Below are positions 1 to 7,658 of a DNA stretch of 64,000 nucleotides, in pieces (the first letter of the stretch is position 1; every line of letters starts with the position of its first letter). The notes beneath the pieces are model-generated. The model saw only the letters and a program-made list of their open reading frames with translations. It was not told where the DNA came from and searched no databases. A program made the translations under genes and the position numbers. Where the stretch lies: NCBI GenBank assembly GCA_022839785.1, contig JALHJW010000001.1, forward strand, positions 496,001-560,000. The letters run 5' to 3'. Source of the DNA: Desulfovibrio sp. (GTDB lineage: Bacteria > Desulfobacterota > Desulfovibrionia > Desulfovibrionales > Desulfovibrionaceae).

Positions 1-180
1 TTCAAGGACTACGACGATCCCGCCACGGACCTCGCCGGAGTGGTCGAGATGACCCTGCCCGGAGGCCGTTCGGCGCGCCTGATCCTCAAGTCGCTTGCGA
101 TGCGCGGGCAGCCCTGGCCCGAGGCGGCCACGGCCCTGGCCATCCCACCGGACGTGGCGGTGCGGGCCGCGCGCCCCTGA
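1..180 (+). CDS. C-terminal end of an unidentified protein (5' truncated)
   Basis: An open frame enters from the left edge and ends at the TGA at 178-180, giving 59 residues. It shares the base composition of its neighbours and is followed by an ordinary gap and then a new gene on the same strand. No motif is recognisable in the visible tail, so no function is proposed. It could be the last cistron before the rpiB group or the start of the same operon. Confidence 0.55.
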   Translation, partial: FKDYDDPATDLAGVVEMTLPGGRSARLILKSLAMRGQPWPEAATALAIPPDVAVRAARP

Positions 181-240
181 TTTCGACTGGAAATCCGCCT
201 CCCATCCGTGTACGATTTCGCTCCGGCGCACGAGGAACCC

Positions 241-549
241 ATGAACGACCCACACACACCTTTCGGCATCCTGCTGCTCGGCCTTCGGGTCCTTGGCGGC
301 GAACTGTCCTGGATACTCGTCCGGGCCATGCGCCGCCTGGAGATCAGGCAACTGCAGAAGCGGCTGCGCGAGGAACGCGCCCTCCTGGAACGTCCGGGAA
401 CGGACGCGGCCGATCGCGAGCTGTCCTCCAGGCAGGCGGCATTCCTGGAGGAGGAGATCGCCTTTCTCGCCCGGGAGATGGACGCCAAACGCGCGGACAT
501 GGTCGCCCGCCGCACCGCCGCGTGGGGTCTGGAAAAGGAGCAGGCATGA
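241..549 (+). CDS. small hypothetical protein with hydrophobic N-terminus and coiled coil
   Basis: Encodes 102 residues. The ATG at 241 is preferred over an upstream GTG at 208 because a GAGGA-type ribosome site sits about 7 bases before it. Residues about 8-28 are hydrophobic and may insert in or lie on the membrane. The rest is rich in Arg, Glu, Leu and Ala with heptad-like spacing, typical of a helical coiled coil. The stop overlaps the rpiB start as ATGA (546-549), so the two are translationally coupled. I recognise no family. It may be a small membrane-associated helper, but its link to sugar-phosphate metabolism is only positional. Confidence 0.6.
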   Translation: MNDPHTPFGILLLGLRVLGGELSWILVRAMRRLEIRQLQKRLREERALLERPGTDAADRELSSRQAAFLEEEIAFLAREMDAKRADMVARRTAAWGLEKEQA

Positions 550-1007
550 CTTCCGCCACCCGTTGCAGGGTTTTCATCGCCTCGGATCACGGCGGCTTCG
601 CGCTCAAGGGCGCGGTGGCTGCGCGCCTGGGCGAACTGGGCCACGACGTGCAGGATCTGGGGCCGGACTCGGCCGCCTCGGTGGACTATCCCAGCTTCGC
701 CGCGGCGCTCTGCCGCCGTGTGCTGGCCGAGCCGGGCAGCCTCGGCGTGCTGATCTGCGGCACGGGCCTGGGCATGTCCATGGCCGCCAACCGCTTCCCC
801 GGCATCCGGGCCGCCCTGTGCCACAACGAGTTCTCCGCCCGCATGGCCAGGCAGCACAACGACGCCAACGTGCTCTGTCTGGGCGAACGCGTGCTCGGCC
901 TGGGCATGGCCTTGGGCATCGTGGACGCCTTTTTCGCCGCAGAGTTCGAGGGGGCGCGGCACAAGCGCCGCATCGACCTCATCGAGGAGCTGGCGATGCG
1001 GCCCTAG
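546..1007 (+). CDS. rpiB: ribose-5-phosphate isomerase B
   Basis: Encodes 153 residues, the usual RpiB length. It interconverts ribose 5-phosphate and ribulose 5-phosphate in the cytosolic pentose phosphate pathway. Visible family motifs are SDHGG at residues 13-17 (phosphosugar binding), CGTGLGMS at 71-78 with the catalytic Cys71, and His104 in RQHNDANVL. The start at 546 has an AAGGAG site 5 bases upstream and overlaps the previous stop. tkt and glpX follow on the same strand, so the three genes form a sugar-phosphate group for regenerating pentoses from fructose 6-phosphate. The related LacA/B isomerases share the fold, but this context favours RpiB. Confidence 0.93.
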   Translation: MTSATRCRVFIASDHGGFALKGAVAARLGELGHDVQDLGPDSAASVDYPSFAAALCRRVLAEPGSLGVLICGTGLGMSMAANRFPGIRAALCHNEFSARMARQHNDANVLCLGERVLGLGMALGIVDAFFAAEFEGARHKRRIDLIEELAMRP

Positions 1008-1098
1008 CCGCCCGCGAGCGCCCCCGAGCCGCCCCGCGCCGTGCGGGGAACCACGCCAGCCACCCGGCCCCAGGGCCGCAATGACAAGGATACCGCGC

Positions 1099-3069
1099 AT
1101 GGACAACACGATGCTGGTCAACGTCGTCAAGGGACTGATCATGGACGCCACCCGCAAGGCCAATTCCGGCCATCCGGGCGGGGCCATGTCCTCCTCGGAT
1201 TTCGCCGTGGTCCTCTTCAGGGAGTTCCTGAAGTACGACCCGGACAACGCCTCCTGGGCCGACCGCGACCGTTTCGTGCTCTCCGCGGGCCACGAATCCT
1301 CCCTGCTGTACGCCATGCTCCACCTGGCGGGCTTCCTGCCCATGGAGGAGATCAGGAACTTCAGGCAGTGGGGCTCGCTGACCCCGGGGCATCCCGAACA
1401 CGATCTGACTCCCGGCGTGGAGGCCACCACCGGTCCCCTGGGCCAGGGGCTGGCCATGGCCGTGGGCATGGCCGTGGCCGAGGCGCACCAGCGCGCCCGC
1501 CTGGGCGCGGACGCCTGCGACCACTACACCTACGTCCTGGCCTCGGACGGCGACTTCCAGGAAGGGGTGGCCTACGGCGCGGCCACCCTGGCCGGTCTGT
1601 GGGGCCTGGGCAAGCTCATCGTCTTTTACGACTCCAACAAAATCCAGCTCGCCGGGCCGACCCGCCGCGTGGACTGCACCGACTACCGCAAGATTTACGA
1701 GGGCGTGTGCTGGCAGGTCATCGAGATCGACGGCCACGACCACGACCAGATCCGCAACGCCGTGCGCGAGGCCCGGCTCGACGCCTCCCGGCCCACGTTG
1801 ATCATCGGCCACACCACCATGGCCAAGGGCTCGGCCACGCGCGAGGGCGACGCCGGGACGCACGGCGAGCCGCTCTCCCCCGAGGAAATCGCGGCCACCA
1901 AGCAAAAGCTCGGTCTGCCCGCGGACCAGTCCTTCTTCTGCCCGGACGAGGCCCTGGCCGCGTTCCGCCAGCGCCACGAAACCCTGCGCGGACTGGCCGC
2001 GGACTGGAAGGCCCGGCTCCAGGCCAAGCTGGCCAACGAGCCCGACTTCCGCACGGCCTGGGGCTGGAGCGCCAAGGAACGCAAGGATCTCACCTTCTCC
2101 TGGCCCGCCTTCGAGCCCGGCAAGAAGCTGGCCACGCGTCAGGCCTGGGGCGCATGCCTTTCCGCGCTCATCGAGCAGTTGCCGACCATGATCGGCGGCT
2201 CGGCCGACCTCGACCCCTCCAACCAGACCGCCAAATTCCGCGACGCCGTGGGCGTCTTCAGCGCCTCCGCCCCCCTGGGCCGCAACCTCTCCTTCGGCGT
2301 GCGCGAGTTCCCCATGGGAGCCATCGCCAACGGCATCGCCCTGCACGGCGGCCTGATTCCCTTCACGGCCACCTTCCTGACCTTCTCCGACTATATGCGC
2401 AACGCCCTGCGCATGTCCGCCCTGCAGAAGCTGCCGGTGCTGCACGTCTACACCCACGACTCCTTCCATCTGGGCGAGGACGGCCCCACGCACCAGTCCA
2501 TCGAACACATCGCGAGCCTCAGGCTCATTCCGAACATGTTCGTCTTCCGTCCGGCCGACGCGCGCGAAACCGCAGCCAGCCTCACCGTGGCCCTCACGCA
2601 GGAGGAGACGCCCTCCTGCCTCTGCCTGACCCGCCAGGGCCTGCCCACCCTCGACCCGGCCGCCTTCCCCCAGGTGGAGGACGGCACGGCGCGCGGCGGC
2701 TACGTGCTCAAGGATTGCGCAGGCGCGCCCGACGTGGTGCTCATCGCCACCGGCTCCGAGGTCTCCCTGGCCCTGGAGGCCGCTGCCCTGCTGCCGGACC
2801 TCGCCTTCCGCATCGTCTCCATGCCCTGCGTGGAGCTGTTCGAGCGCCAGGACGCGGCCTACAAGGCCTCGGTCCTGCCCGAAGAGGCCCGGCTCTACGC
2901 CGCGGCCGAGGCGGGACGGCCCGAGGGCTGGCACCGCTACGTGGGCAGGAAGGGCCTGATCCTCTCCATCGACCACTTCGGCCACAGCGCCCCGGCAGGG
3001 GTCCTGGCCAAGGAATACGGCTTCACCCCTGAAAACCTGGCGCGCCTCATCCGCGAGCGCCTCGCCTAG
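1099..3069 (+). CDS. tkt: transketolase
   Basis: Encodes 656 residues, full length for bacterial transketolase. It is a thiamine-diphosphate enzyme that moves two-carbon ketol units between sugar phosphates. Visible motifs are GHPGG at residues 24-28, GPLGQG near 113, the ThDP/Mg signature SDGDFQEG near 150, and a Pyr domain and C-terminal domain in normal order. An in-frame ATG at 1081 exists, but the ATG at 1099 has an AAGGA site 8 bases upstream and yields the normal N-terminus, so 1099 is chosen. It lies 91 bases after rpiB and 23 bases before glpX, consistent with one operon. Confidence 0.96.
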   Translation: MDNTMLVNVVKGLIMDATRKANSGHPGGAMSSSDFAVVLFREFLKYDPDNASWADRDRFVLSAGHESSLLYAMLHLAGFLPMEEIRNFRQWGSLTPGHPEHDLTPGVEATTGPLGQGLAMAVGMAVAEAHQRARLGADACDHYTYVLASDGDFQEGVAYGAATLAGLWGLGKLIVFYDSNKIQLAGPTRRVDCTDYRKIYEGVCWQVIEIDGHDHDQIRNAVREARLDASRPTLIIGHTTMAKGSATREGDAGTHGEPLSPEEIAATKQKLGLPADQSFFCPDEALAAFRQRHETLRGLAADWKARLQAKLANEPDFRTAWGWSAKERKDLTFSWPAFEPGKKLATRQAWGACLSALIEQLPTMIGGSADLDPSNQTAKFRDAVGVFSASAPLGRNLSFGVREFPMGAIANGIALHGGLIPFTATFLTFSDYMRNALRMSALQKLPVLHVYTHDSFHLGEDGPTHQSIEHIASLRLIPNMFVFRPADARETAASLTVALTQEETPSCLCLTRQGLPTLDPAAFPQVEDGTARGGYVLKDCAGAPDVVLIATGSEVSLALEAAALLPDLAFRIVSMPCVELFERQDAAYKASVLPEEARLYAAAEAGRPEGWHRYVGRKGLILSIDHFGHSAPAGVLAKEYGFTPENLARLIRERLA

Positions 3070-3092
3070 CAGACCCGTCAAGGAGGCTGCCC

Positions 3093-4076
3093 ATGGAAGC
3101 ACCCACCAAGAATCTGGCCATGGACCTGGTGCGCGTCACCGAGTCCGCGGCCCTGGCCTCGGCCCGCTGGCTCGGACGCGGCGACAAGGAGTCCGGCGAC
3201 AAGGCCGCCGTGGACGCCATGCGCAAGAGCTTCGCCGCCCTGGACATCCAGGGCACGGTGATCATCGGCGAGGGCGAGAAGGACGAGGCCCCCATGCTCT
3301 ACAACGGCGAGAAGCTCGGCACGGGCACGGGCGTTCGCGTGGACGTGGCGGTCGATCCGGTGGAGGGCACTCGCCTGCTGGCCTTCGGCCGCCCCAATGC
3401 CATCTCCGTGGTCGGCGTGACCCCGGCCGGAGCCATGTTCAACCCCGGCCCCAGCTACTACATGAAGAAGCTGGTCGGTCCGCCCGAGGTGCGCGGCGTC
3501 ATCGACATCGAGGCCCCGGTGCGCGACAACCTGATCAAGGCCGCCAAGGCCCTGGGCAAGGACGTGGACGACCTGACCGTCTTCGTCCTGGACAAGCCGC
3601 GCCACGCCAAGCTCATCGAGGAGATCAGGGCCGTGGGCGCGCGCATCGCCCTGCACACCGACGGCGACATCACCGGCTCCCTGATGGCCGTGGACCCGCG
3701 CAACGGCATCGACCTGATGATGGGCACGGGCGGCACGCCCGAGGGCGTGCTCTCGGCCATCGCCATCCGCATCATGGGCGGCATCCTGCAGGCCAAGCTC
3801 GACCCCCAGAAGGCCGACGAGAAGAGCGCCCTGCTCGCCGCGGGCATCGACACCCGACCGGTCTACACGGAAGCCGATCTGGTCAAGAGCGAGGACCTCT
3901 ACTTCGCGGCCACGGGCATCAGCGGCGGCTCGTTCCTGGGCGGCGTCAAGTTCACCGGCCGCGGGGCCGTGACCCGCTCGGTATCCATGCGCGGTCTCAC
4001 GGGCACGACCCGCTACATCGAGGCCGAGCACAACTTCGAGCGGCTGATGCGCGTCTCCAACGTCAAGTACGACTAG
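3093..4076 (+). CDS. glpX: class II fructose-1,6-bisphosphatase
   Basis: Encodes 327 residues. It hydrolyses fructose 1,6-bisphosphate to fructose 6-phosphate in gluconeogenesis. The inositol-phosphatase-fold metal motifs are visible: GEGEKDEAPM near residue 60 and VDPVEGTR near 90. A GTGGTPEG loop typical of GlpX occurs near 212. A strong AAGGAGG site lies just before the ATG. Placed after tkt, it would supply fructose 6-phosphate for transketolase, a sensible pairing in an organism that builds sugars from C2/C3 compounds. Some GlpX proteins also act on sedoheptulose 1,7-bisphosphate; the sequence cannot separate these. Confidence 0.94.
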   Translation: MEAPTKNLAMDLVRVTESAALASARWLGRGDKESGDKAAVDAMRKSFAALDIQGTVIIGEGEKDEAPMLYNGEKLGTGTGVRVDVAVDPVEGTRLLAFGRPNAISVVGVTPAGAMFNPGPSYYMKKLVGPPEVRGVIDIEAPVRDNLIKAAKALGKDVDDLTVFVLDKPRHAKLIEEIRAVGARIALHTDGDITGSLMAVDPRNGIDLMMGTGGTPEGVLSAIAIRIMGGILQAKLDPQKADEKSALLAAGIDTRPVYTEADLVKSEDLYFAATGISGGSFLGGVKFTGRGAVTRSVSMRGLTGTTRYIEAEHNFERLMRVSNVKYD

Positions 4077-4114
4077 CCGGCCGCGCGCGAAGCGAAAAAA
4101 AGATCGCCCCCTAA

Positions 4115-4154
4115 AGGCCCGCCCCGACCGAAGAAACCCGGTCGGGGCGGGCCT
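4115..4154 (+). terminator. strong hairpin after glpX
   Basis: A perfect 15-bp GC-rich inverted repeat (4115-4129 with 4140-4154, 10-base loop) lies 38 bases after the glpX stop. The sequence downstream is only mildly T-rich, so termination may be imperfect. It marks the likely end of the rpiB-tkt-glpX unit. Confidence 0.7.
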
Positions 4155-4256
4155 CTCCTCGTTCAATCCGCGCCCCGGCCGTGTTGATTTCGCCACTGCC
4201 TTTCAGTAGGCTGCCTCCATAATCGGCTGTGGTCCCTCACCCTCAACCCGGCGCGC

Positions 4257-5471
4257 ATGGACACCTCCACAGGCATCCTCATCTTCACGGAACATCCCCA
4301 CTCGGGAAAGGCCCTGTCCGCCGTGCTGGGCAAGCTCGGCTTCAGCCGCGTCTTCGTCGTGGGCCAGCCGCACGAGGCCATCAAGGTCCTGGCCGGGGGC
4401 GGCATCGGCCTCGTGACCGTCGACCACGCGCCGGGCTCCTCCCAGACCGTCAGCCTCATCCGCGCCCTGCGCGACGTGGGGCGCTTCAAGGGCATCCCTC
4501 TGCTGCTCCTGGCCGAACCGGGGGAAAAAGGACTGGCGGCCTTCGCCCAGAAGGACGCGGCCGCCGTGTTCGTCTCCAAGCCGCTGGCGGCCAAACCGTT
4601 CGCCGCGGGGCTGCAACAGCTGCTCGGCGGCGAGACGCCGCGCCCCCCCGCGCCCGCAGCGCGGCCAGCCCCCCAGGCGCAGCCGCAGCAGCCCCAGCAG
4701 CCGAAGCCCGCCGTGCAGGCCGCGCCCAGGCCTCAGCCCGCGCCGTCCCCGGCCCCAAGCGCGCCGGGCGTCGTCTCGATCCAGGACCTGGCCCGGCTGC
4801 TCAAGGCCCGCAAAACCGTGGAGGCGGCGGCTCTGGCCGAAAACATGCTGAAGACGCAGGGCGCGCGGCCGGACCTCTACCTCGTCCTGGCCCTGGCCCG
4901 GCTCATGGCCGGAGACCAGGCGCGCTGCCTTGCCGCCATCGAGTGCGTCATCGAACGCTGCGGGGCCGAATGCCCGCAGCCCGTGCGCGCGCCCGCGCCG
5001 GACATGACTCCGCCCGGCGTGGTGCGGGGCATCTGGTCCTCCCTGTCCATGCCCGAGCGGCGACAGAAGGCCTTCGAGCATTTTTCCCCCTCGCACGACA
5101 ACCGCTCCTCCTTCCGCCTCTTTGCGCCGGACTGGAGCATCGGCATCGCGGGACGCGAGGGCAGGCTGCAGGTCGTGGACCTGTCTTTCGGCGGCTGCTG
5201 CTTCGAGGCCCCGCGCCCGGCCGTGGAACGCGGCACGGAAATGATCATGGACCTCTACCAGGGCAAGGACATCATCCTGTCCGGCGTGACGGCCACCATC
5301 CTCCGCGTGGAGTCCGAGGTCGTGGGCTGCAAGTTCGGGGAGCTGAACCGGCACCAGGAAAGCCTGCTCAACCAGAAGCTGCGTGAGGAGCAGACCAAGG
5401 GCGCGACCCTGTCCACGGAATTCGACGTGGCGGGCAAGAAGGAAAAGAAGGTCATCAAGCTTTCGTTGTAG
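4257..5471 (+). CDS. degenerate receiver-PilZ domain protein
   Basis: Encodes 404 residues. Residues about 6-125 have the alternating pattern of a response-regulator receiver and keep the SKP lysine motif near 105. However, the acidic pair expected after the first strand is replaced (LIFTEHPH), so phosphorylation is doubtful. A Pro/Ala/Gln-rich linker covers about 128-178. A helical segment (about 180-270) precedes a C-terminal PilZ-like domain with DLSFGG near 308, the typical DxSxxG position. The RxxxR element that normally contacts c-di-GMP is not clear. It probably acts as a cytosolic c-di-GMP-linked adaptor. It stands alone, downstream of the glpX hairpin. Confidence 0.75.
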   Translation: MDTSTGILIFTEHPHSGKALSAVLGKLGFSRVFVVGQPHEAIKVLAGGGIGLVTVDHAPGSSQTVSLIRALRDVGRFKGIPLLLLAEPGEKGLAAFAQKDAAAVFVSKPLAAKPFAAGLQQLLGGETPRPPAPAARPAPQAQPQQPQQPKPAVQAAPRPQPAPSPAPSAPGVVSIQDLARLLKARKTVEAAALAENMLKTQGARPDLYLVLALARLMAGDQARCLAAIECVIERCGAECPQPVRAPAPDMTPPGVVRGIWSSLSMPERRQKAFEHFSPSHDNRSSFRLFAPDWSIGIAGREGRLQVVDLSFGGCCFEAPRPAVERGTEMIMDLYQGKDIILSGVTATILRVESEVVGCKFGELNRHQESLLNQKLREEQTKGATLSTEFDVAGKKEKKVIKLSL

Positions 5472-5543
5472 CTCCGCCGCCGCTCTGCCCCGGCCGCCCC
5501 TTCCGGGACCGCTGAACGGGCGGCGGCTGGGCGGCGCGGAATA

Positions 5544-5586
5544 ACGCACGGCCGACGCGTACTTTCCGTACGCATTGGCCGTGCGC
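5544..5586. terminator. bidirectional terminator between convergent genes
   Basis: A near-perfect 18-19 bp inverted repeat (5544-5562 with 5568-5586, 5-base loop TTTCC) is followed by GTTTT on the plus strand. It lies between the receiver-PilZ gene (ends 5471) and the peroxiredoxin gene (minus strand, ends 5633). Confidence 0.65.
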
Positions 5587-5632
5587 GTTTTGCGCCGCCA
5601 CGCCGGTGGCGCTTGGCGACGCCCCGGGCAGG

Positions 5633-6232
5633 CTAGTCCTTCCCTTCCAGCCTGCCCAGTTCGTTGACCAGAATCTCCAGATTCGGCCGCTCGTTGATGT
5701 CGTGCACCTTGATCCAGCGGATAACGCCCTTCTTGTCCACGATGATCTCGGCCCGCTCCGACACGCCCTCGCCGCGCAGCACGCCGTACGCCTTGGCCGT
5801 TGCGCCGTGCGGGAAGAAATCCGAGACCACCGGAAACCACACCCCGCCCATGCTCCTGCACCAGGTGAACTGGGCCGGGGTGTTGTCCGTGGAGATGCCG
5901 ATGACCACGGCGTCCTGCGCCTCGATCAGTTCCCGGCCGAGGTTGTACGCGGGCCACTGCTCGGAGCAGACCGGGGTGAAGGCGGCGGGCACGAAGGAGA
6001 GGATCACGTTCTTGCGGCCTCTGAAGTTCGAGAGCGTGACCTTCTCGCCCGTGATCGCGGGCAGGGTGAAGTCAGGGGCGACGTCTCCGACCTTGACCTT
6101 GAGCACGCTGTCCGTAGGCTTGAGCGCGCCCGGATCGAACAGTCCGCCAAGCTCCGTCTGCGCCGCGCAGACGCCGGCGAGCAGCAGAAGCATCATCACC
6201 GAAAGCACGGCACCGGGGGGAATGCGGCGCAT
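5633..6232 (-). CDS. exported peroxiredoxin (AhpC/TSA family)
   Basis: Encodes 199 residues. Residues 1-24 form a signal peptide (RR, hydrophobic stretch, CAAQ at its end), so the protein is probably periplasmic. The thioredoxin-fold body carries the peroxidatic motif PAAFTPVC with Cys89. Cys125 in FTWCRSMGG could be the resolving cysteine. It would reduce peroxides using thiols. It sits 4 bases after the TlpA-like gene on the same strand, suggesting that the exported thioredoxin-like protein reduces it. Exported peroxiredoxins are less common than cytosolic ones; this one may protect periplasmic metalloenzymes of an anaerobe. BCP versus AhpE subfamily cannot be fixed by eye. Confidence 0.85.
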   Translation of the reverse strand: MRRIPPGAVLSVMMLLLLAGVCAAQTELGGLFDPGALKPTDSVLKVKVGDVAPDFTLPAITGEKVTLSNFRGRKNVILSFVPAAFTPVCSEQWPAYNLGRELIEAQDAVVIGISTDNTPAQFTWCRSMGGVWFPVVSDFFPHGATAKAYGVLRGEGVSERAEIIVDKKGVIRWIKVHDINERPNLEILVNELGRLEGKD

Positions 6233-6236
6233 ACGG

Positions 6237-6800
6237 CTACTCCTTCATCCTGGATTTGAGCAGGTCCAGGAATTTCTCCGGGGATTCGAAACGGCCCTCC
6301 TGCACGAACAGCACCGTGGCCGCCCCCCCCTTGACGCCGGGGTTCCGCACCAGCACGTAGGAGGGCGTGCCCGGGCTGCCCATCAGGCTGTGCATGACGT
6401 AGTCCTTGTCCGTGCTCATGGGCATGGTGAGCGCGTACTTCTCGCGGAAAAGCTTGACCTCGAAGGGCGTGTTGCCCATGCCCACGGCCAGGATTTTCAG
6501 TTTTCCCGCCATCTCCTTGCCGCCGACCGCGCGGAAGAGACGCTCCATGTCCGGGGCCTCGGCCATGCAGTGCATGCAGTAGACGTTGAAGAGCTGGATC
6601 AGCACGTACGGGGCGGCGACGTCCTGGATGCGGAAGGACGCGGCCCCTTTGGGCAGTCCGAGGTAGTCCGCCCCCGCCTGGGTGTCCGGCGCGGCCAGCC
6701 GCGTGTCGGGGAACGGCTGCCCCTCCTTGGGCAGGGCCAGGGCCGAAGCCGCCAGAAGCAGGACGGCGAGGAGCGTGGTGCAGGCAAGCAGTCTAGACAT
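6237..6800 (-). CDS. exported TlpA-like thioredoxin-fold protein
   Basis: Encodes 187 residues. Residues 1-22 are a signal peptide. The redox motif CMHC (Cys75, Cys78) and a GTPSYV cis-Pro loop near residue 144 identify a thioredoxin-like periplasmic disulfide reductase of the TlpA/ResA type. The start at 6800 lies inside the end of the upstream oxidoreductase gene (8-base overlap), and the peroxiredoxin follows after 4 bases, so the genes are probably cotranscribed and coupled. A role as reductant for the peroxiredoxin is inferred from position. The electron donor across the membrane (CcdA/DsbD) is not in this window. Confidence 0.84.
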   Translation of the reverse strand: MSRLLACTTLLAVLLLAASALALPKEGQPFPDTRLAAPDTQAGADYLGLPKGAASFRIQDVAAPYVLIQLFNVYCMHCMAEAPDMERLFRAVGGKEMAGKLKILAVGMGNTPFEVKLFREKYALTMPMSTDKDYVMHSLMGSPGTPSYVLVRNPGVKGGAATVLFVQEGRFESPEKFLDLLKSRMKE

Positions 6801-7647
6801 AGGATTCCATGACCTCCCGCAGCGCCGCGTGGTCCGGGACGCGCCCGGCCAGAGGCGTTCCCGTGAACGTGGGCAGCAGTTCCTCGAACGCCTTGCGTTT
6901 CGCGTTCTTCCAGATCACGCCGATGGGCAGCGTCTCCCCGTCCTGCATGGCCGCCGTCATGGCGGCGTTCCAGTCCGTGGGGTCGTGCGCGGCCTCCAGC
7001 TTCCTCACCCGCTCCTTATACCAGGCGTAGGTGTTCAGCTTGTTGAACGAGACGCAGGGCTGAAAGACGTCCACCAGGGAAAAGCCCGGAAAACGCACGG
7101 CCTCGGCGATGAGATCCGCCAAGTGGTCGATCTCGCCCGCGAACCCTCGCGCCACGAAGCCCGCCTTCATGGTCACGGCCACGGCCACGGGGTTGAAGGG
7201 AGCGGAGGGCGCGCCGAAGGGCTGCGCCTTGGTCTTCATGCCCTGCAGCGTGGTGGGGCTGGCCTGGCCCTTGGTCAGACCGTAAATCTGGTTGTCGTGC
7301 GCCACCAGGGTGATGTCCACGTTGCGCCGCAGCGCCGCCAGAAAGTGGTTGCCCCCCTCGCCGTAGGAGCAGCCGTCGCCGGACTCGGCGATGACCGTGA
7401 GGCCGGGGTTGGCCAGCTTGATGGCCTGCGCCGGAGGCAGGGCGCGGCCGTGCAGCCCGTTGAAAGCGTTGCAGCGCAGATAATGCGGGGCCTTAGCCGC
7501 CTGTCCGATGCCCGAGACCAGGCAGACCTGGTGCGGTGCCAACCCAAGCGCCGTCAGGGCTTTCTTCATGGCCTTCAGGATGGAGAAGTTGCCGCAGCCC
7601 GGGCACCAGGCCGTCTCGAACTCGCCGTAATCCTCGATGCCGACCAT
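6793..7647 (-). CDS. korB: 2-oxoacid:ferredoxin oxidoreductase beta subunit (KorB-like)
   Basis: Encodes 284 residues. This is the thiamine-diphosphate-binding beta subunit of a 2-oxoacid:ferredoxin oxidoreductase, which oxidatively decarboxylates a 2-oxoacid with CoA, or runs in reverse. CPGC (Cys15, Cys18) and Cys198 in FQPC match three of the four [4Fe-4S] ligands of the family. The fourth, normally in GIGC, reads GIGQ here (Gln49), with an unusual Cys59 nearby. The ThDP motif is GDGC at 91-94, with Cys where Asp is usual. An AGGAGG site precedes the ATG. It lies 11 bases after the gamma-alpha gene. The substrate (2-oxoglutarate or another acid) is unproven. Confidence 0.88.
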   Translation of the reverse strand: MVGIEDYGEFETAWCPGCGNFSILKAMKKALTALGLAPHQVCLVSGIGQAAKAPHYLRCNAFNGLHGRALPPAQAIKLANPGLTVIAESGDGCSYGEGGNHFLAALRRNVDITLVAHDNQIYGLTKGQASPTTLQGMKTKAQPFGAPSAPFNPVAVAVTMKAGFVARGFAGEIDHLADLIAEAVRFPGFSLVDVFQPCVSFNKLNTYAWYKERVRKLEAAHDPTDWNAAMTAAMQDGETLPIGVIWKNAKRKAFEELLPTFTGTPLAGRVPDHAALREVMESYV

Positions 7648-7658
7648 ATCGCGTCCTC

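Noticed and set aside
979..3102. Long minus-strand open frame opposite tkt
   Set aside because: Transketolase motifs on the plus strand are decisive; the antisense product is Gly/His/Arg-rich with no family features.
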